A stretch of 64,000 nt of DNA, from positions 21,775 to 85,774 of the forward strand of contig NZ_JAERIS010000003.1 in NCBI RefSeq assembly GCF_017979425.1, read 5' to 3'. Positions within the stretch are counted from its first letter, which is position 1; each line of letters begins with the position of its first letter. The DNA comes from Helicobacter salomonis. GTDB lineage: Bacteria; Campylobacterota; Campylobacteria; Campylobacterales; Helicobacteraceae. This document shows positions 55,919-64,000 of the stretch, piece by piece. Below the pieces are notes generated by a model. That model had not been told where the DNA came from. It saw only the letters and a list, made by a program, of their open reading frames with translations, and searched no databases. Made by a program: the position numbers and the translations under genes.

Positions 55919-57325
55919 ATGTTTGGCAAATCAATGCAAGCAGTAGGTCTGTGTGCCTTAATCTGTAATAGCCTGGGGGCTTTAGAATTTGGAGGTATGG
56001 GGAATACCAGCTTTGCAATGGGGGGAGCTGGGGTTGCGCTGGAGGACTCTACATGGGGACTTTACTATAACCCCGCACTCTTAGATATAGACGATCGCAC
56101 CAAATTTGGGTATAGCTTCGGAGTGGGTTTGAGCTCTAAAAACATTCTCCCCCTTGCCTCCAAAGCCTTGCAAATTTCCCAAGACACTTCTGTGCAAAAC
56201 CTGGATAGCTTAGGCTTGAAAGACCTCATCGATGCGCAAAGAGGGCAACTTCCGCATGTGTCCCCGGGGGGTAGTCTTACCATTTCTGGAAATTCTAGCC
56301 CGGCCGCGCGTAATGCCATCGAGCTAGTCAACTCTGTGAGTAATTTGCTCAAACTCAATGGACTTTCTCTACGCTCTCAAAATGGTTTGGTGCTACAAAT
56401 TCACCCAAAAATCAAGAGTGTTAAAGGTGGGATTGGGACTTTTGGGGTGGCTTTGTTTGCCAGCGCATTTGCAGGGGCTAGCGCGGTGCTAAACCCGCGT
56501 TACAACCAAGCAATTGTCGATACTGGTCAGTTTGGTATGCCCTATGGCTATGTTAAAATAGATGCATCTTCCAATAGCCTCACATTCACAAGAAGCTCGC
56601 AAGCCGCCTTTAACAATACTTCTATGTTGTCGCCCCAAGCTACCACTGCTGCTGGAGTGAGGGCACTAGTTTTAGGAAGTTTACCTGTGGGCTACGCCAA
56701 AGGTTTTGACTTTAAGAAATTTGGCAAACTTTCTGCTGGCGTAACTTTTAAGTATATCTATAGTGTGAGTTATGGGTTTTCTATGCGTGGCCCTCTAAAT
56801 GGTTTTATCAACAGCATTAGCCATAAAGACATACTTTCCTTTGATAATAATAGCTTGGTGCGCCAAAGCCATTTTGGCTTGGATTTGGGATTGGCTTACC
56901 GCGTCTATGGCTTCAGCGTGGGCTTTGTAGGCAAGTATCTCAACGCACCTAAAATCCGCTACAACGACGGGTATAGTCTGCGCATTGATCCGCAGGTGCG
57001 CATGGGTTTGGGGTATCGTTGGAAATGGTTAAGTCTAGCATGGGATGTAGACCTCACCTCTAACAAAACTCTGATGTTAGAAAAGTACAGCCGCATGATG
57101 GGTGGGGGGATAATGACGCATCTGAAGTGGCTAGCAGTCAAGTTTGGGGCGATGGGCAACATTGCTCCAAATGGATTGCATCAGGGCATCATTCTCACCG
57201 GGGGTATGCGCTTCTTTAAAGTTTTGGATATCTCTGTGCAATCTGGGTTACAGACCACTGCCTTTAATGGGATTAAAATCCCCAACTACCTAGCTATAAA
57301 ACTAGGCGGAGGCTGGGAGTGGTAA
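55919..57325 (+). CDS. TraF-like (PorV/FadL-type) outer membrane protein
   Basis: 468 residues. Signal peptide (MFGKSMQAVGLCALICNSLG), then ALEFGGMGNTSFAMGGAGVA and STWGLYYNPALLDIDDRTKF, as in the TraF/PorV-type barrels, and a barrel of alternating hydrophobic strands ending ...LAIKLGGGWEW with an aromatic terminus. Function unknown in Helicobacter. AGGGA before the ATG. About 200 bases downstream contain no gene up to the next promoter. Confidence 0.82.
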   Translation: MFGKSMQAVGLCALICNSLGALEFGGMGNTSFAMGGAGVALEDSTWGLYYNPALLDIDDRTKFGYSFGVGLSSKNILPLASKALQISQDTSVQNLDSLGLKDLIDAQRGQLPHVSPGGSLTISGNSSPAARNAIELVNSVSNLLKLNGLSLRSQNGLVLQIHPKIKSVKGGIGTFGVALFASAFAGASAVLNPRYNQAIVDTGQFGMPYGYVKIDASSNSLTFTRSSQAAFNNTSMLSPQATTAAGVRALVLGSLPVGYAKGFDFKKFGKLSAGVTFKYIYSVSYGFSMRGPLNGFINSISHKDILSFDNNSLVRQSHFGLDLGLAYRVYGFSVGFVGKYLNAPKIRYNDGYSLRIDPQVRMGLGYRWKWLSLAWDVDLTSNKTLMLEKYSRMMGGGIMTHLKWLAVKFGAMGNIAPNGLHQGIILTGGMRFFKVLDISVQSGLQTTAFNGIKIPNYLAIKLGGGWEW

Positions 57326-57473
57326 GCGCCGTTCTTGCAAGACTCTTTCCTCTAGGGAGGGTTGCCCTCTAGCTCCCAGTTCGAACTCTCACCCCCTCTT
57401 TAACGATCCTTTTGCTTTTCTTTTTGCTAATTTCTACTTTTTAATTTTCATCTCTCATTTTAGGCGCATTTTC

Positions 57474-57504
57474 TTGACAACTGGAGGGATGATAGGGGTA
57501 GAAT
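57474..57504 (+). promoter_or_regulatory. Promoter of the TerB-like gene
   Basis: TTGACA (57474-57479) and TAGAAT (57499-57504) with a 19-base spacer. An AAGGAG ribosome binding site and ATG follow at 57533. A -35 this good is unusual in Helicobacter. Confidence 0.6.
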
Positions 57505-57532
57505 AGCGCCTTATTTCTATCAAGGAGCTTTC

Positions 57533-57946
57533 ATGTTCTTGGGTGCATTAAACACGGAGGAAAGAAAGCGTTTTTTGCAGATCGCACACCATGTCGCATG
57601 GAGTAACCACGATTTTTCAGACGCACAAAAGGAGGTAATCTCTACTTATTGCTTAGAGATGCAGATTGAAGATGTTCACTATGATACTAATACTTTCAAT
57701 CTTAAGAAAACCCTAGAGGTTTTCAAACAAAAAGAGCACCAAAAGATTGTGTTGTTAGAAACCATGGCGCTAGCTATGGCCGATCGCTTGACGCATTTGG
57801 AAGCCCTGCATGAGGGGGAAAAGGAAGTCTTAGACACTATGATCGAAACATTTGGACTAGAATCCAAGCTTGCAAACATTTATGCGGATTGGACAAAAGC
57901 CATGCTTGTGCTCACCGATCAAGGTAAGAATCTAATCCGGCTGTGA
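57533..57946 (+). CDS. TerB-like helical protein
   Basis: 137 residues, all-helical and acidic. The pattern EERKRFLQIAHHVAWSNHDF with AQKEVISTYC, then ALAMADRLTHLEALHEGEKE resembles the tellurite-resistance TerB fold, whose two halves bind a metal. The function is not known. AAGGAG before ATG. Overlaps the YkgJ-family gene by four bases. Confidence 0.6.
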   Translation: MFLGALNTEERKRFLQIAHHVAWSNHDFSDAQKEVISTYCLEMQIEDVHYDTNTFNLKKTLEVFKQKEHQKIVLLETMALAMADRLTHLEALHEGEKEVLDTMIETFGLESKLANIYADWTKAMLVLTDQGKNLIRL

Positions 57947-58230
57947 ACATGGGCTTTCCTTGCACTATTTGCGGGACGTGTTGTCGCAATATCGGTGGGG
58001 TTAAGGAGCTCGCCCATTTGGATTTAGGTAATGGCGTATGCCGCCACTTAGACCCACAGACTCAGCAATGCCGTATTTATGACGACCGCCCCCAAATTTG
58101 CAGGGTAGACACCATGTATGAGAAGGTATTTTACAAACACTACAGCCTAGAGGAATTTTACCAGCCACGCCGTAAAGCCCCTAGCTTTAGCTATGGGGAT
58201 AGTTGGCTAGCACCAGCATGGCTGTGCTAA
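57943..58230 (+). CDS. YkgJ-family cysteine-cluster protein, C terminus replaced by an insertion element
   Basis: 95 residues as it stands. CTICGTCCRNIGG, GVCRHLDPQTQQCRIYDDRP and QICRVD are the zinc- or iron-binding cysteines of the YkgJ family. From Tyr73 on, the sequence (QPRRKAPSF...) comes from a 221-bp element inserted at 58162. Without it the frame would run 58161 to 58383 and end at 58502 with 112 residues, the normal family length. The present product lacks the natural last 39 residues. GTG 57943 overlaps the TerB-like stop; ATG 57949 is possible. Confidence 0.7.
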   Translation: MNMGFPCTICGTCCRNIGGVKELAHLDLGNGVCRHLDPQTQQCRIYDDRPQICRVDTMYEKVFYKHYSLEEFYQPRRKAPSFSYGDSWLAPAWLC

Positions 58231-58382
58231 TATTTGTGCAATCAAGGGGTAATACCCTTGGGGTTGGGGCATCAACCTTTGGAATAGGGAGTGTAAGACT
58301 CCAAACGGAGCTGTCCTGCTTGAAGCCGCGATCTCCACTAAAGTTAGAATCCCCTAACTTTAGTTATGGGAGAGTATGTCAA
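58162..58382 (+). mobile_element. 221-bp IS608-like non-autonomous element, copy C
   Basis: Preceded by TTAC (58158-58161) and ending in TCAA (58379-58382), the left and right cleavage sequences known for H. pylori IS608. The left end has a hairpin CCCTAGCT-TT-AGCTATGGG-like (58178-58197) 16 bases in. The right end has a perfect 10-bp inverted repeat CTAAAGTTAG/CTAACTTTAG (58338-58363). A frame GASTFGIGSVRLQTELSCLK (about 58266-58325) looks like the end of TnpB. No TnpA or TnpB core is present, so it moves only if helped in trans. Confidence 0.75.
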
Positions 58383-58502
58383 AACCAAAAAACCCGCACC
58401 CTTGTGGATCAAAGCCGCCATGCGCAAGGCATTGAGGGACAAGATTTGGATTCCAAAACCCAAAGTGCTTTTGGCAGCAAAGAGATGATCGTTTTACAAT
58501 AA
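58383..58502 (+). pseudogene. Severed 3' part of the YkgJ-family gene
   Basis: In the frame of codon 73 of the interrupted gene, this reads NQKTRTLVDQSRHAQGIEGQ and ends KEMIVLQ with TAA at 58500-58502. It lacks a start and lies behind the stop of the truncated gene, so it should not be translated. From 58503 to 58766 there is an inverted repeat (58538-58547/58572-58581) and no convincing gene. Confidence 0.6.
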
Positions 58503-58766
58503 AAGCAGAGTTAAATCCATAGTGGCATGACCGCTATGGTGAGCGTGAAAGACCGATGGGCGTTTGAAGATCATGCTCACCCCCTATGACAAGCAACAGA
58601 ATACAATCCCCCCAAGCGTGCCCACGAAAGTTTACTTGGTCAAACGCCTAGAGAGGATTTAGAGAAGAATTTTGGAGATAAGGGGATGCTTGTTCTGCAA
58701 TGGTAGTTTAAGTAAAATCTTAGGAAAAACACACTAGGTTTTGCCATCTAACTTAAGAGAACCTAA

Positions 58767-59810
58767 ATGAAAGTTGCCGTTTTGATGAGCGGAGGGGTGG
58801 ACAGCTCTTATAGCGCGTATTTGTTGCAACAAGCCGGGTACGAATTGTTGGGTCTGTATCTCAAGTTGCATGCCAAAGAGGAAAAGCACGCAGTGTATAT
58901 CAAAAATTGCCAAGAGGTGGCAAAGTTTTTGAACATTCCCTTTGAGGTGGTGGATTTACAAGCCGAATTTAAGAAGGGCGTTTACGATGCTTTCGTGCAG
59001 GCTTATGAGCAAGGGCAAACTCCCAACCCATGCGCACTGTGCAATCCTTTGATGAAATTTGGGCTAGGGCTGGAGTTTGCGCTGCAAAAAGGTTGTGAAA
59101 AAATTGCCACAGGGCATTATGCACGCTTAGAAGAGGTGCATGGCGTATGGCGCATTAGAGAAGCTAGGGATGTGAGCAAGGATCAAAGCTATTTTCTCTA
59201 CGCCCTGCCTCAAAGAGCCATCGATCGCCTTCTCTTTCCTTTGGGGGATTTGCTTAAAAGTGAAATTAAACCTTTAGCCTTAGAAAAGATGCCCTTTTTG
59301 GGGAGCTTGCAAACTTATAGGGAATCCCAGGAAATTTGCTTTGTGGAAACTAACTACATTGACACGCTTAAAAAACATGTGCAAGTGGATCAAGAAGGCT
59401 TGGTGCGCAACCTCAAGGGAGAGGTGGTGGGCACGCACAGGGGTTATATGCACTACACCATTGGCAAACGCAAGGGCTTTTTTATTAAAGGGGCACATGA
59501 ACCCCATTTTGTGGTGGGTATAGACGCGTCCAAGAATGAGATCATTGTGGGGAATAAAGAGGCGCTGGCGATCTCGACCCTAGAGGCGCATAATAAATCC
59601 CTGCCCGCTAATTTTAAAGAGGGTGCATATTTGGTCAAGGTACGTTATAGGAGTACGCCTACCAGTGCACATATCAGCTTAGAGAACGATATAATTCGTG
59701 CACGTTTTGAAAGCCCCGTTTATGGTGTGGCTTTAGGGCAAGCGTTGGTGATCTACGATCAAGACCGCGTTTTGGGTGGAGGTGTGATCACCAAAAGCTA
59801 CGCTTCTTAA
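58767..59810 (+). CDS. mnmA: tRNA-specific 2-thiouridylase MnmA
   Basis: 347 residues. [15 protein letters not shown] is the ATP pyrophosphatase loop; [13 protein letters not shown] holds the first catalytic Cys; SQEICFVE holds the second. Puts sulfur at position 2 of wobble uridine 34 in tRNAs for Lys, Glu and Gln. Convergent with a small secreted protein gene, overlapping it by four bases. No clear ribosome binding site; GAGAACCTAA before ATG. Confidence 0.93.
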   Translation: MKVAVLMSGGVDSSYSAYLLQQAGYELLGLYLKLHAKEEKHAVYIKNCQEVAKFLNIPFEVVDLQAEFKKGVYDAFVQAYEQGQTPNPCALCNPLMKFGLGLEFALQKGCEKIATGHYARLEEVHGVWRIREARDVSKDQSYFLYALPQRAIDRLLFPLGDLLKSEIKPLALEKMPFLGSLQTYRESQEICFVETNYIDTLKKHVQVDQEGLVRNLKGEVVGTHRGYMHYTIGKRKGFFIKGAHEPHFVVGIDASKNEIIVGNKEALAISTLEAHNKSLPANFKEGAYLVKVRYRSTPTSAHISLENDIIRARFESPVYGVALGQALVIYDQDRVLGGGVITKSYAS

Positions 59811-60178
59811 AACTTCCAGTGGAAGTTAACATGGTAGGGCCCCGTGCTAGAGGCATTGACATGGCTACCCATTTGGGGTAGTTCGATTTGCACATGCTTT
59901 TGGCATTTGTTGATAAAACCTTCGTACTGCCTTAGGTGCACAGAACGGGCTTCGTAGGTTGTCATGTGGTCTAAAATAGGCGCAACCTCATCTGAGATGC
60001 GCGCACCTAACATGATATCTAATAAACTCGTTTTCCTGCTATGGGATACGCCTTTCAGCGCGCCAGGTGGCAAACGATAAAAACCTATTGACACAGAAGA
60101 CCCAAAGCCCTCTAAGACATACGCATTGGCATAGCCCAAGAGAGCTAGTACGAATGCTAGCGACCTAATGACCCCCAT
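59807..60178 (-). CDS. Small secreted protein of unknown function
   Basis: 123 residues with a signal peptide ([19 protein letters not shown]). The mature part has [15 protein letters not shown] and ends in aromatic-rich [11 protein letters not shown] recognise no family. The aromatic end might mean outer-membrane sorting, but the protein is too short for a full barrel. Overlaps the mnmA end. ATG lies behind CTGTGAGAGGTCGGT. Confidence 0.6.
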   Translation of the reverse strand: MGVIRSLAFVLALLGYANAYVLEGFGSSVSIGFYRLPPGALKGVSHSRKTSLLDIMLGARISDEVAPILDHMTTYEARSVHLRQYEGFINKCQKHVQIELPQMGSHVNASSTGPYHVNFHWKF

Positions 60179-60313
60179 ACCGACCTCTCACAGCCATATA
60201 CATTCATGCTAGCATAGCAAGACTTAAGTCTGTGCTAACCAATCAATCTCCCCCTTTAAACTCTGTCGCTGTCAACATTTATTGGATTCTATTGGCTTTA
60301 GAACCGCTTAATT

Positions 60314-60327
60314 TTAGAAATTTCTAA
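60314..60327. promoter_or_regulatory. Perfect 14-bp palindrome upstream of rplM
   Basis: TTAGAAATTTCTAA lies 12 bases before the -10 of rplM-rpsI, across the -35 region, where a repressor or activator could bind. Another palindrome AGACTTAAGTCT is at 60220-60231. No protein can be named. Confidence 0.4.
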
Positions 60328-60339
60328 GTTTTAAAATAC

Positions 60340-60345
60340 TAGAAT
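60340..60345 (+). promoter_or_regulatory. -10 element of rplM-rpsI
   Basis: TAGAAT follows TAC. The leader is about 25 bases to the ATG at 60374 with AAAGGA as ribosome binding site. The in-frame ATG at 60344 lies within this box, another reason to prefer 60374. Confidence 0.5.
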
Positions 60346-60373
60346 GGCAGTTTTGAAAATGCAAAGGATTACG

Positions 60374-60805
60374 ATGCAACTCACTCAATCTATAAAAGCC
60401 TCAGAATTTCGACGCGACTGGGTTGTCTTAGACGCTAAGGGACAGATTTTCGGACGACTCATTACTCAAGCCGCAACCTTGTTGCGCGGGAAGCACCGCC
60501 CCTATTACACTCCCCATGTGGATTGTGGAGATTATGTTGTGGTGGTCAATGCGAGTCAAGTTAAGTTCTCAGGAATGAAATTAGAGGACAAGCAATATTT
60601 TACACATTCAGGTTACTTTGGAAGCACCAAGAGCAAGAATCTACAGGAAATGCTTGCTAAACACCCAGAGAAACTCTTTTACTTAGCTGTGCGAGGTATG
60701 TTACCCAAAAACAAACTAGGGCGTGCCATGATCAAGAAATTAAAGGTTTATCGAGATGAAAAACACCCTCATACTGCCCAAGTGGCTAAAAAGGAAGCTA
60801 GATGA
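60374..60805 (+). CDS. rplM: 50S ribosomal protein L13
   Basis: 143 residues. [53 protein letters not shown] and [20 protein letters not shown] are L13 signatures. The start ATG 60374 ([10 protein letters not shown]) has AAAGGA eight bases before. Overlaps rpsI by four bases, as in H. pylori (HP0084-HP0083). Confidence 0.96.
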   Translation: MQLTQSIKASEFRRDWVVLDAKGQIFGRLITQAATLLRGKHRPYYTPHVDCGDYVVVVNASQVKFSGMKLEDKQYFTHSGYFGSTKSKNLQEMLAKHPEKLFYLAVRGMLPKNKLGRAMIKKLKVYRDEKHPHTAQVAKKEAR

Positions 60806-61191
60806 ATAAAATCTACGCCACAGGCAAGCGCAAAAGTGCGATTGCAAAAGTTTGGTTAAGCCATGGCAATGGACTGCTAGATGTGAATGGCATGGATCTA
60901 AATGCCTGGTTGGGTGGGCATGAATCTATCAAAATGAAAGTGATGCAGCCCTTGGTACTCACCAAGCAAGAAGGGCTGGTGAACATCAAAGCAGTGGTTT
61001 TTGGGGGCGGATACAGCGCACAGGCAGAGGCCCTAAGACATGGAATTTCCAAAGCGCTCAATCTCTACGATGTCGCCTTTAGGGCTGTGCTTAAGCCCAA
61101 GGGTTTACTCACACGCGACTCCAGAGTAGTGGAGCGCAAGAAATACGGCAAACGCAAAGCGCGCCGTAGCCCTCAGTTCTCCAAACGCTAG
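60802..61191 (+). CDS. rpsI: 30S ribosomal protein S9
   Basis: 129 residues. [15 protein letters not shown] at the start, [19 protein letters not shown], and the basic tail [20 protein letters not shown] with RRSPQFSKR, whose last residues reach the P-site tRNA. ATG overlaps the rplM stop. Confidence 0.96.
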   Translation: MNKIYATGKRKSAIAKVWLSHGNGLLDVNGMDLNAWLGGHESIKMKVMQPLVLTKQEGLVNIKAVVFGGGYSAQAEALRHGISKALNLYDVAFRAVLKPKGLLTRDSRVVERKKYGKRKARRSPQFSKR

Positions 61192-61225
61192 GCTTACGCC
61201 TTATTCTCTTGGGGAGGTCATTCTC

Positions 61226-62593
61226 GTGACTGTTGATTTAAAGAAGGATTCCATCCCCAAGCTCTTCTTTTATTACTTCATCCCTCTTGCCTTTTCTATG
61301 ATCTCCCTCTCTACTTATTCTATGATTGATGGGATGTTTGTAGGCAATAAGTTGGGCAAGGAGGCAATCGCGGCCATCGGAGTGTGTTGGCCAATTTTTC
61401 CCACCTTAATCGCCTTTGAGTTGCTCTTTGGATTTGGTGCAGCGTCTATTGCGTCTTACTTTTTGGGCAAGGATGAACCCGAGCGCGCTAGATTAGTGTT
61501 TAGTTCGATTTTCTATTTTGTGGCTCTTAGCATCACTTGCATTAGTTGGGCCTGTGTCCCTTTTACCGATGAAATCGCTAGGATATTGGGCAGTAATGAG
61601 ACCATCTTGCCCATGGTTTCTATCTACATCAAGGTGATCTTGATGGGGGCAATCTTTATGGTTTTGCATCCCTTGGCTGATGTTTTTGTGGTCAATGACA
61701 AGCGTCCTATTTTGGCGATGGTGGCCATGCTCGTGGGTTCGCTTACCAATGTAGCTCTCAATTATTTCTTGCTATTTACATTGGAAATTGGCATTCACGG
61801 AAGTGCAATCGCTACGGTTTTAGGCCATGCGATGGGTTTCTGTGTGCTTATGAGCCACTTTTTACGCAAAAAAGGACAACTCTACTTCGTGCGCCGTTTT
61901 AACTGGGCGAGTATCATTTCTTCAGCTAAGAGTGGGTTGCCTCAAAGTGTTTCTGAGCTTAGCGCGGGAATAGTGATGCTCCTATTTAATTGGACTATTA
62001 TGAACACGGTCGGGGAGAGAGGGGTTTCCATCTATGCCATTGTCATGTACAATGGCATAGTTTTCTGGACAACCTTGCTCTCTATTGCTCAAGGTATCCA
62101 GCCCATTGCAAGTTTTAGCTATGGCGCACAGGACCTGGACAAAGTCAAGGCTGTGTTTATATTTGGACTGAAGGCTTCTCTGTGTGTGGGTATAGGGCTG
62201 TATGTCCTGTTTTACTTTTTAGATAGCCATTTGATCACCCTCTACATGGACAAAGAACACTTGGTGGACGACCCACATTTTCTAGCAGAGAGCAAGCACG
62301 CGATGAATGTATACTACACGGGGCACATCTTCTTGGGCTTAAATCTGCTCTGCGCCGTGTTTTTCCAGTCTATCCAACGCACCAGGACTTCCTTTTTAAT
62401 CACAATCTGCGAGACGGTGATTTTCATTGTGCCCTTATTGCCTGTGTTGGCGCATTTTTACGGTTTAGAAGGCGTTTGGATCGCCTTCCCCATCTCTCAG
62501 TTTTTGGCATTAATCGTGGTAGCCTTTGTGGTGCGCTATGAGATTAGACGAGGAACTTTTGAGCGTGTGGCTGCTCTGAAGGATTTAGCTTAA
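61226..62593 (+). CDS. MATE-family multidrug efflux transporter
   Basis: 455 residues, 12 predicted spans in two similar halves. Marks include FYYFIPLAFSMISLSTYSMI, DGMFVGNKLGKEAIAAIGVC, GAASIASYFLGKDEPERARL and GIQPIASFSYGAQDLDKVKA, placing it near MepA/DinF-type MATE proteins. Exports cationic compounds using Na+ or H+. GTG start with GGGGAGG seven bases before. It lies 34 bases after rpsI, perhaps co-transcribed. Confidence 0.9.
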   Translation: MTVDLKKDSIPKLFFYYFIPLAFSMISLSTYSMIDGMFVGNKLGKEAIAAIGVCWPIFPTLIAFELLFGFGAASIASYFLGKDEPERARLVFSSIFYFVALSITCISWACVPFTDEIARILGSNETILPMVSIYIKVILMGAIFMVLHPLADVFVVNDKRPILAMVAMLVGSLTNVALNYFLLFTLEIGIHGSAIATVLGHAMGFCVLMSHFLRKKGQLYFVRRFNWASIISSAKSGLPQSVSELSAGIVMLLFNWTIMNTVGERGVSIYAIVMYNGIVFWTTLLSIAQGIQPIASFSYGAQDLDKVKAVFIFGLKASLCVGIGLYVLFYFLDSHLITLYMDKEHLVDDPHFLAESKHAMNVYYTGHIFLGLNLLCAVFFQSIQRTRTSFLITICETVIFIVPLLPVLAHFYGLEGVWIAFPISQFLALIVVAFVVRYEIRRGTFERVAALKDLA

Positions 62594-62605
62594 GAAAAAA
62601 TGTGT

Positions 62606-62611
62606 GATAAT
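62606..62611 (+). promoter_or_regulatory. -10 element of the J-domain gene (leaderless)
   Basis: TGTGATAAT, an extended -10, ends six bases before the ATG at 62617. No ribosome binding site is present. The transcript should begin at or next to the A of ATG. Confidence 0.5.
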
Positions 62612-62616
62612 GTAGC

Positions 62617-63462
62617 ATGCAGATCAAGACCAAAATCCCTAAGAAAAGCGCGCCCCTTTTGTCTTGTGCGCGAGAGATAGGGTTTTCTGAGCAATTCATA
62701 GAGGTCTGCCTAGAACCCCACCTTTACCACAAAACCACACTCTACATTAAAAAGCATTTTAGCGAGCATGTTAAATTCAAGCACACCCTGATTTTGTTTG
62801 AGCAAGAGAGTCTAAAAAAGACATATCTACTCAATCGCCTTTTCTATGCCAAATACGCTCTACACCCCTTCTATAACCAAAATACTTTCGAGCGTTTTTT
62901 ACAGCAAATTTTGGATTGCGCCCACCTGCCCGTGGTGTTTAAGGAGAGTACGCATACGCATGCACCTTATGAACCTGTGTTAGCTTTGGTACACAAGATA
63001 GAAATCCACGCTATTTACCTACACTCTCGGATGATTTTTTACTACACGAATTTCCTAGCACGCGAGTTTCTCCACGAAACTTTCAAACCTTACATTATGC
63101 TAGAAACACCTTTCAAGGATAAGAGCAACAAAAAGGGTTTTTTGCACGAAACCCATGCGCATTTGGACGCACTGCCCGTTCTAATGGCTCTAAACAACCC
63201 GCACTTTAGGTATGCCTACATCCAGTTCATCTACCCCACACAAACCCTCTACCTCACTAGACAAGAGGAGATCATTCTCAAAGCCCTGCGTACCCTGGGA
63301 TTGGGAGTAATGCACTCCAAGGAGGAAATCAAACACCGCTATTTGGAACTCGCCAAACTCTACCACCCCGATACGTGCGCCTTATCCCCCTATAGCGAGG
63401 GGATCTACAAGCAACGCTTCCTAGAGGTTACAGAAGCCTACAGCGTGTTGAAAGACCTTTAA
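62617..63462 (+). CDS. J-domain protein (DnaJ-like co-chaperone)
   Basis: 281 residues. The C-terminal 65 residues form a J domain with ALRTLGLGVMHSKEEIKHRY and LAKLYHPDTCALS carrying HPD, and end FLEVTEAYSVLKDL. The first 210 residues are unique, with basic and aromatic segments and no cysteine zinc finger, so it is a type III J protein, perhaps bringing DnaK to one special client. The start is ATG 62617, probably leaderless. Confidence 0.83.
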   Translation: MQIKTKIPKKSAPLLSCAREIGFSEQFIEVCLEPHLYHKTTLYIKKHFSEHVKFKHTLILFEQESLKKTYLLNRLFYAKYALHPFYNQNTFERFLQQILDCAHLPVVFKESTHTHAPYEPVLALVHKIEIHAIYLHSRMIFYYTNFLAREFLHETFKPYIMLETPFKDKSNKKGFLHETHAHLDALPVLMALNNPHFRYAYIQFIYPTQTLYLTRQEEIILKALRTLGLGVMHSKEEIKHRYLELAKLYHPDTCALSPYSEGIYKQRFLEVTEAYSVLKDL

Positions 63463-63495
63463 ACACCCGTTCACTGAAGACGGATGGACTTTTGT

Positions 63496-63714
63496 TTAAA
63501 TCATCCCCGCTCTGTACTCCTGAATCATATGGAAGATTTCATCTTTAAGGCGCAACTTCTTCTTTTTGAGAGCAGACACCTTAAGATCTTCTGCGTTATG
63601 CGTCTCCAAGGTAGAAATCTCATCATCTAGCGCATTGTGTTCCTCAAAAATCTTATTAAAGTGTGGATTCTTATTTTTTAAGGCCTTGATCTCATCTCTG
63701 TACTCGTGGAACAT
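63496..63714 (-). CDS. DUF465 (YdcH-like) small helical protein
   Basis: 72 residues, one long helical hairpin with EYRDEIKALKNKNPHFNKIF and LKKKKLRLKDEIFHMIQEYR, the DUF465 signature. Function unknown. AAAGGATAGCGCATG. Convergent with the J-domain gene. Confidence 0.85.
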   Translation of the reverse strand: MFHEYRDEIKALKNKNPHFNKIFEEHNALDDEISTLETHNAEDLKVSALKKKKLRLKDEIFHMIQEYRAGMI

Positions 63715-63743
63715 GCGCTATCCTTTATGAACTTGATAGAAGC

Positions 63744-63749
63744 ATTATA
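63744..63749 (-). promoter_or_regulatory. -10 element of the DUF465 gene
   Basis: Perfect TATAAT on the minus strand, 29 bases before the ATG at 63714, behind TTGTAT-rich sequence. Confidence 0.6.
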
Positions 63750-63947
63750 ATACAATACAAACGATGAATGGCTTAAAAAAGAGCTTTCAAAGGCGTTTAT
63801 AAGTCGTATGCCTTGTATGTCCTGCTCAAGAGTCTAGGCCATACCTAGCTAGCGGTCTCCTCTTTGGTTATAACATCCGGTCTTTAAAAACCTTTTATAA
63901 CTCGTTTAAAATTCTACAACTTAAGCCCCCCTTAAGCTTTTCTACCC

Positions 63948-63953
63948 TATAAT
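63948..63953 (+). promoter_or_regulatory. Possible promoter for a gene beyond the right edge
   Basis: TATAAT facing right, with a pair of CTTAAG sites (63929-63941, separated by a C-run) just before it. No coding start is seen in the remaining 47 bases. A gene or stable RNA probably begins beyond the window. The rest of 63750-64000 shows nothing else. Confidence 0.4.
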
Positions 63954-64000
63954 TGCGTTTTGCCAAAGTTAAAGCCTTTAAAAAGCTTCAAACAAGCGCA

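Noticed and set aside
58366..58488. 40-codon basic frame MGEYVKTKKPAPLWIKAAMR...
   Set aside because: It begins inside the element and overlaps the severed ykgJ tail in another frame; no ribosome binding site. The ykgJ frame explains the sequence better.
58203..58502. 99-codon frame taken as an independent gene
   Set aside because: Its first part is a TnpB-like tail inside the inserted element and its second part is the severed ykgJ end; the fusion is a by-product of the insertion.

Overview
The window looks like a chromosomal segment of a gastric Helicobacter. I recognise a FlaA flagellin, an LptD/RDD/PurD block, a hefABC-type RND efflux cluster, FolP/HolB/LysC/RppH, a CheZ-like protein and WecA/PdxJ/PdxA in an order like that of H. 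pylori. By eye the base composition is clearly more GC-rich than H. pylori. Together with genes I do not expect in H. pylori (a RavA/ViaA pair, a PL5-like alginate lyase homologue), this points to the canine/feline group (H. felis / H. bizzozeronii / H. heilmannii-like). The species call is inference.

Layout. 1-5742 (+): a DUF2156 protein, fused PabB-PabC, PEP synthase and peptidase E, tightly packed. 5743-7784: an accessory, decaying stretch with one membrane-protein gene, two short IS200/IS605-type element remnants and two broken genes. 7785-15515 (-): alginate-lyase-like protein, serine dehydratase and serine transporter, then folP-holB-(HP1230-like)-lysC-rppH. 15611-22301: cytochrome c553, HemW (+), flagellin FlaA with a sigma28-like promoter, and the fatty-acid cluster accA-fabF-acpP-(26-aa membrane peptide)-fabG-rpsU. 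22400-25694 (+): tRNA-Arg(GCG), prfB, cheZ, a U32 peptidase-family protein. 25704-29065 (-): ViaA-like and RavA-like proteins behind a strong promoter. 29121-36815 (-): phosphoribosyltransferase, LptD, RDD protein, PurD, then NFACT/RqcH-like and RecN. 36924-43042 (-): small OMP, HefC, HefB, HefA, tRNA-Arg(CCT) and HU. 43338-46543 (+): gapA, pgk, corA. 46540-50803 (-): PepSY-like protein, glutathionylspermidine-synthase-like protein, UPF0323 lipoprotein, chemoreceptor. 51488/51527: divergent PAP2 phosphatase and WecA, both apparently leaderless, then pdxJ and pdxA. 54175-60178: thioesterase, GalE, a TraF-like outer membrane protein, a TerB-like protein, a YkgJ-family gene split by a 221-bp IS608-like element, MnmA and a small secreted protein. 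60374-63714: L13, S9, MATE transporter, J-domain protein, DUF465 protein.

Most of this is housekeeping. The points most worth a second look are these. (1) A 221-bp non-autonomous IS608-like element sits in the ykgJ gene, flanked by TTAC and ending in TCAA; removing it on paper restores one open frame. (2) Related ends lie beside pepE, and a second element type appears to split a decayed gene at 6542-7123. (3) Back-to-back promoters for the PAP2 phosphatase and wecA place both start codons at the expected transcription start. (4) A RavA-ViaA pair. (5) An alginate-lyase-fold protein lacks the usual catalytic histidine motif. No CRISPR array, prophage or rRNA gene was seen.
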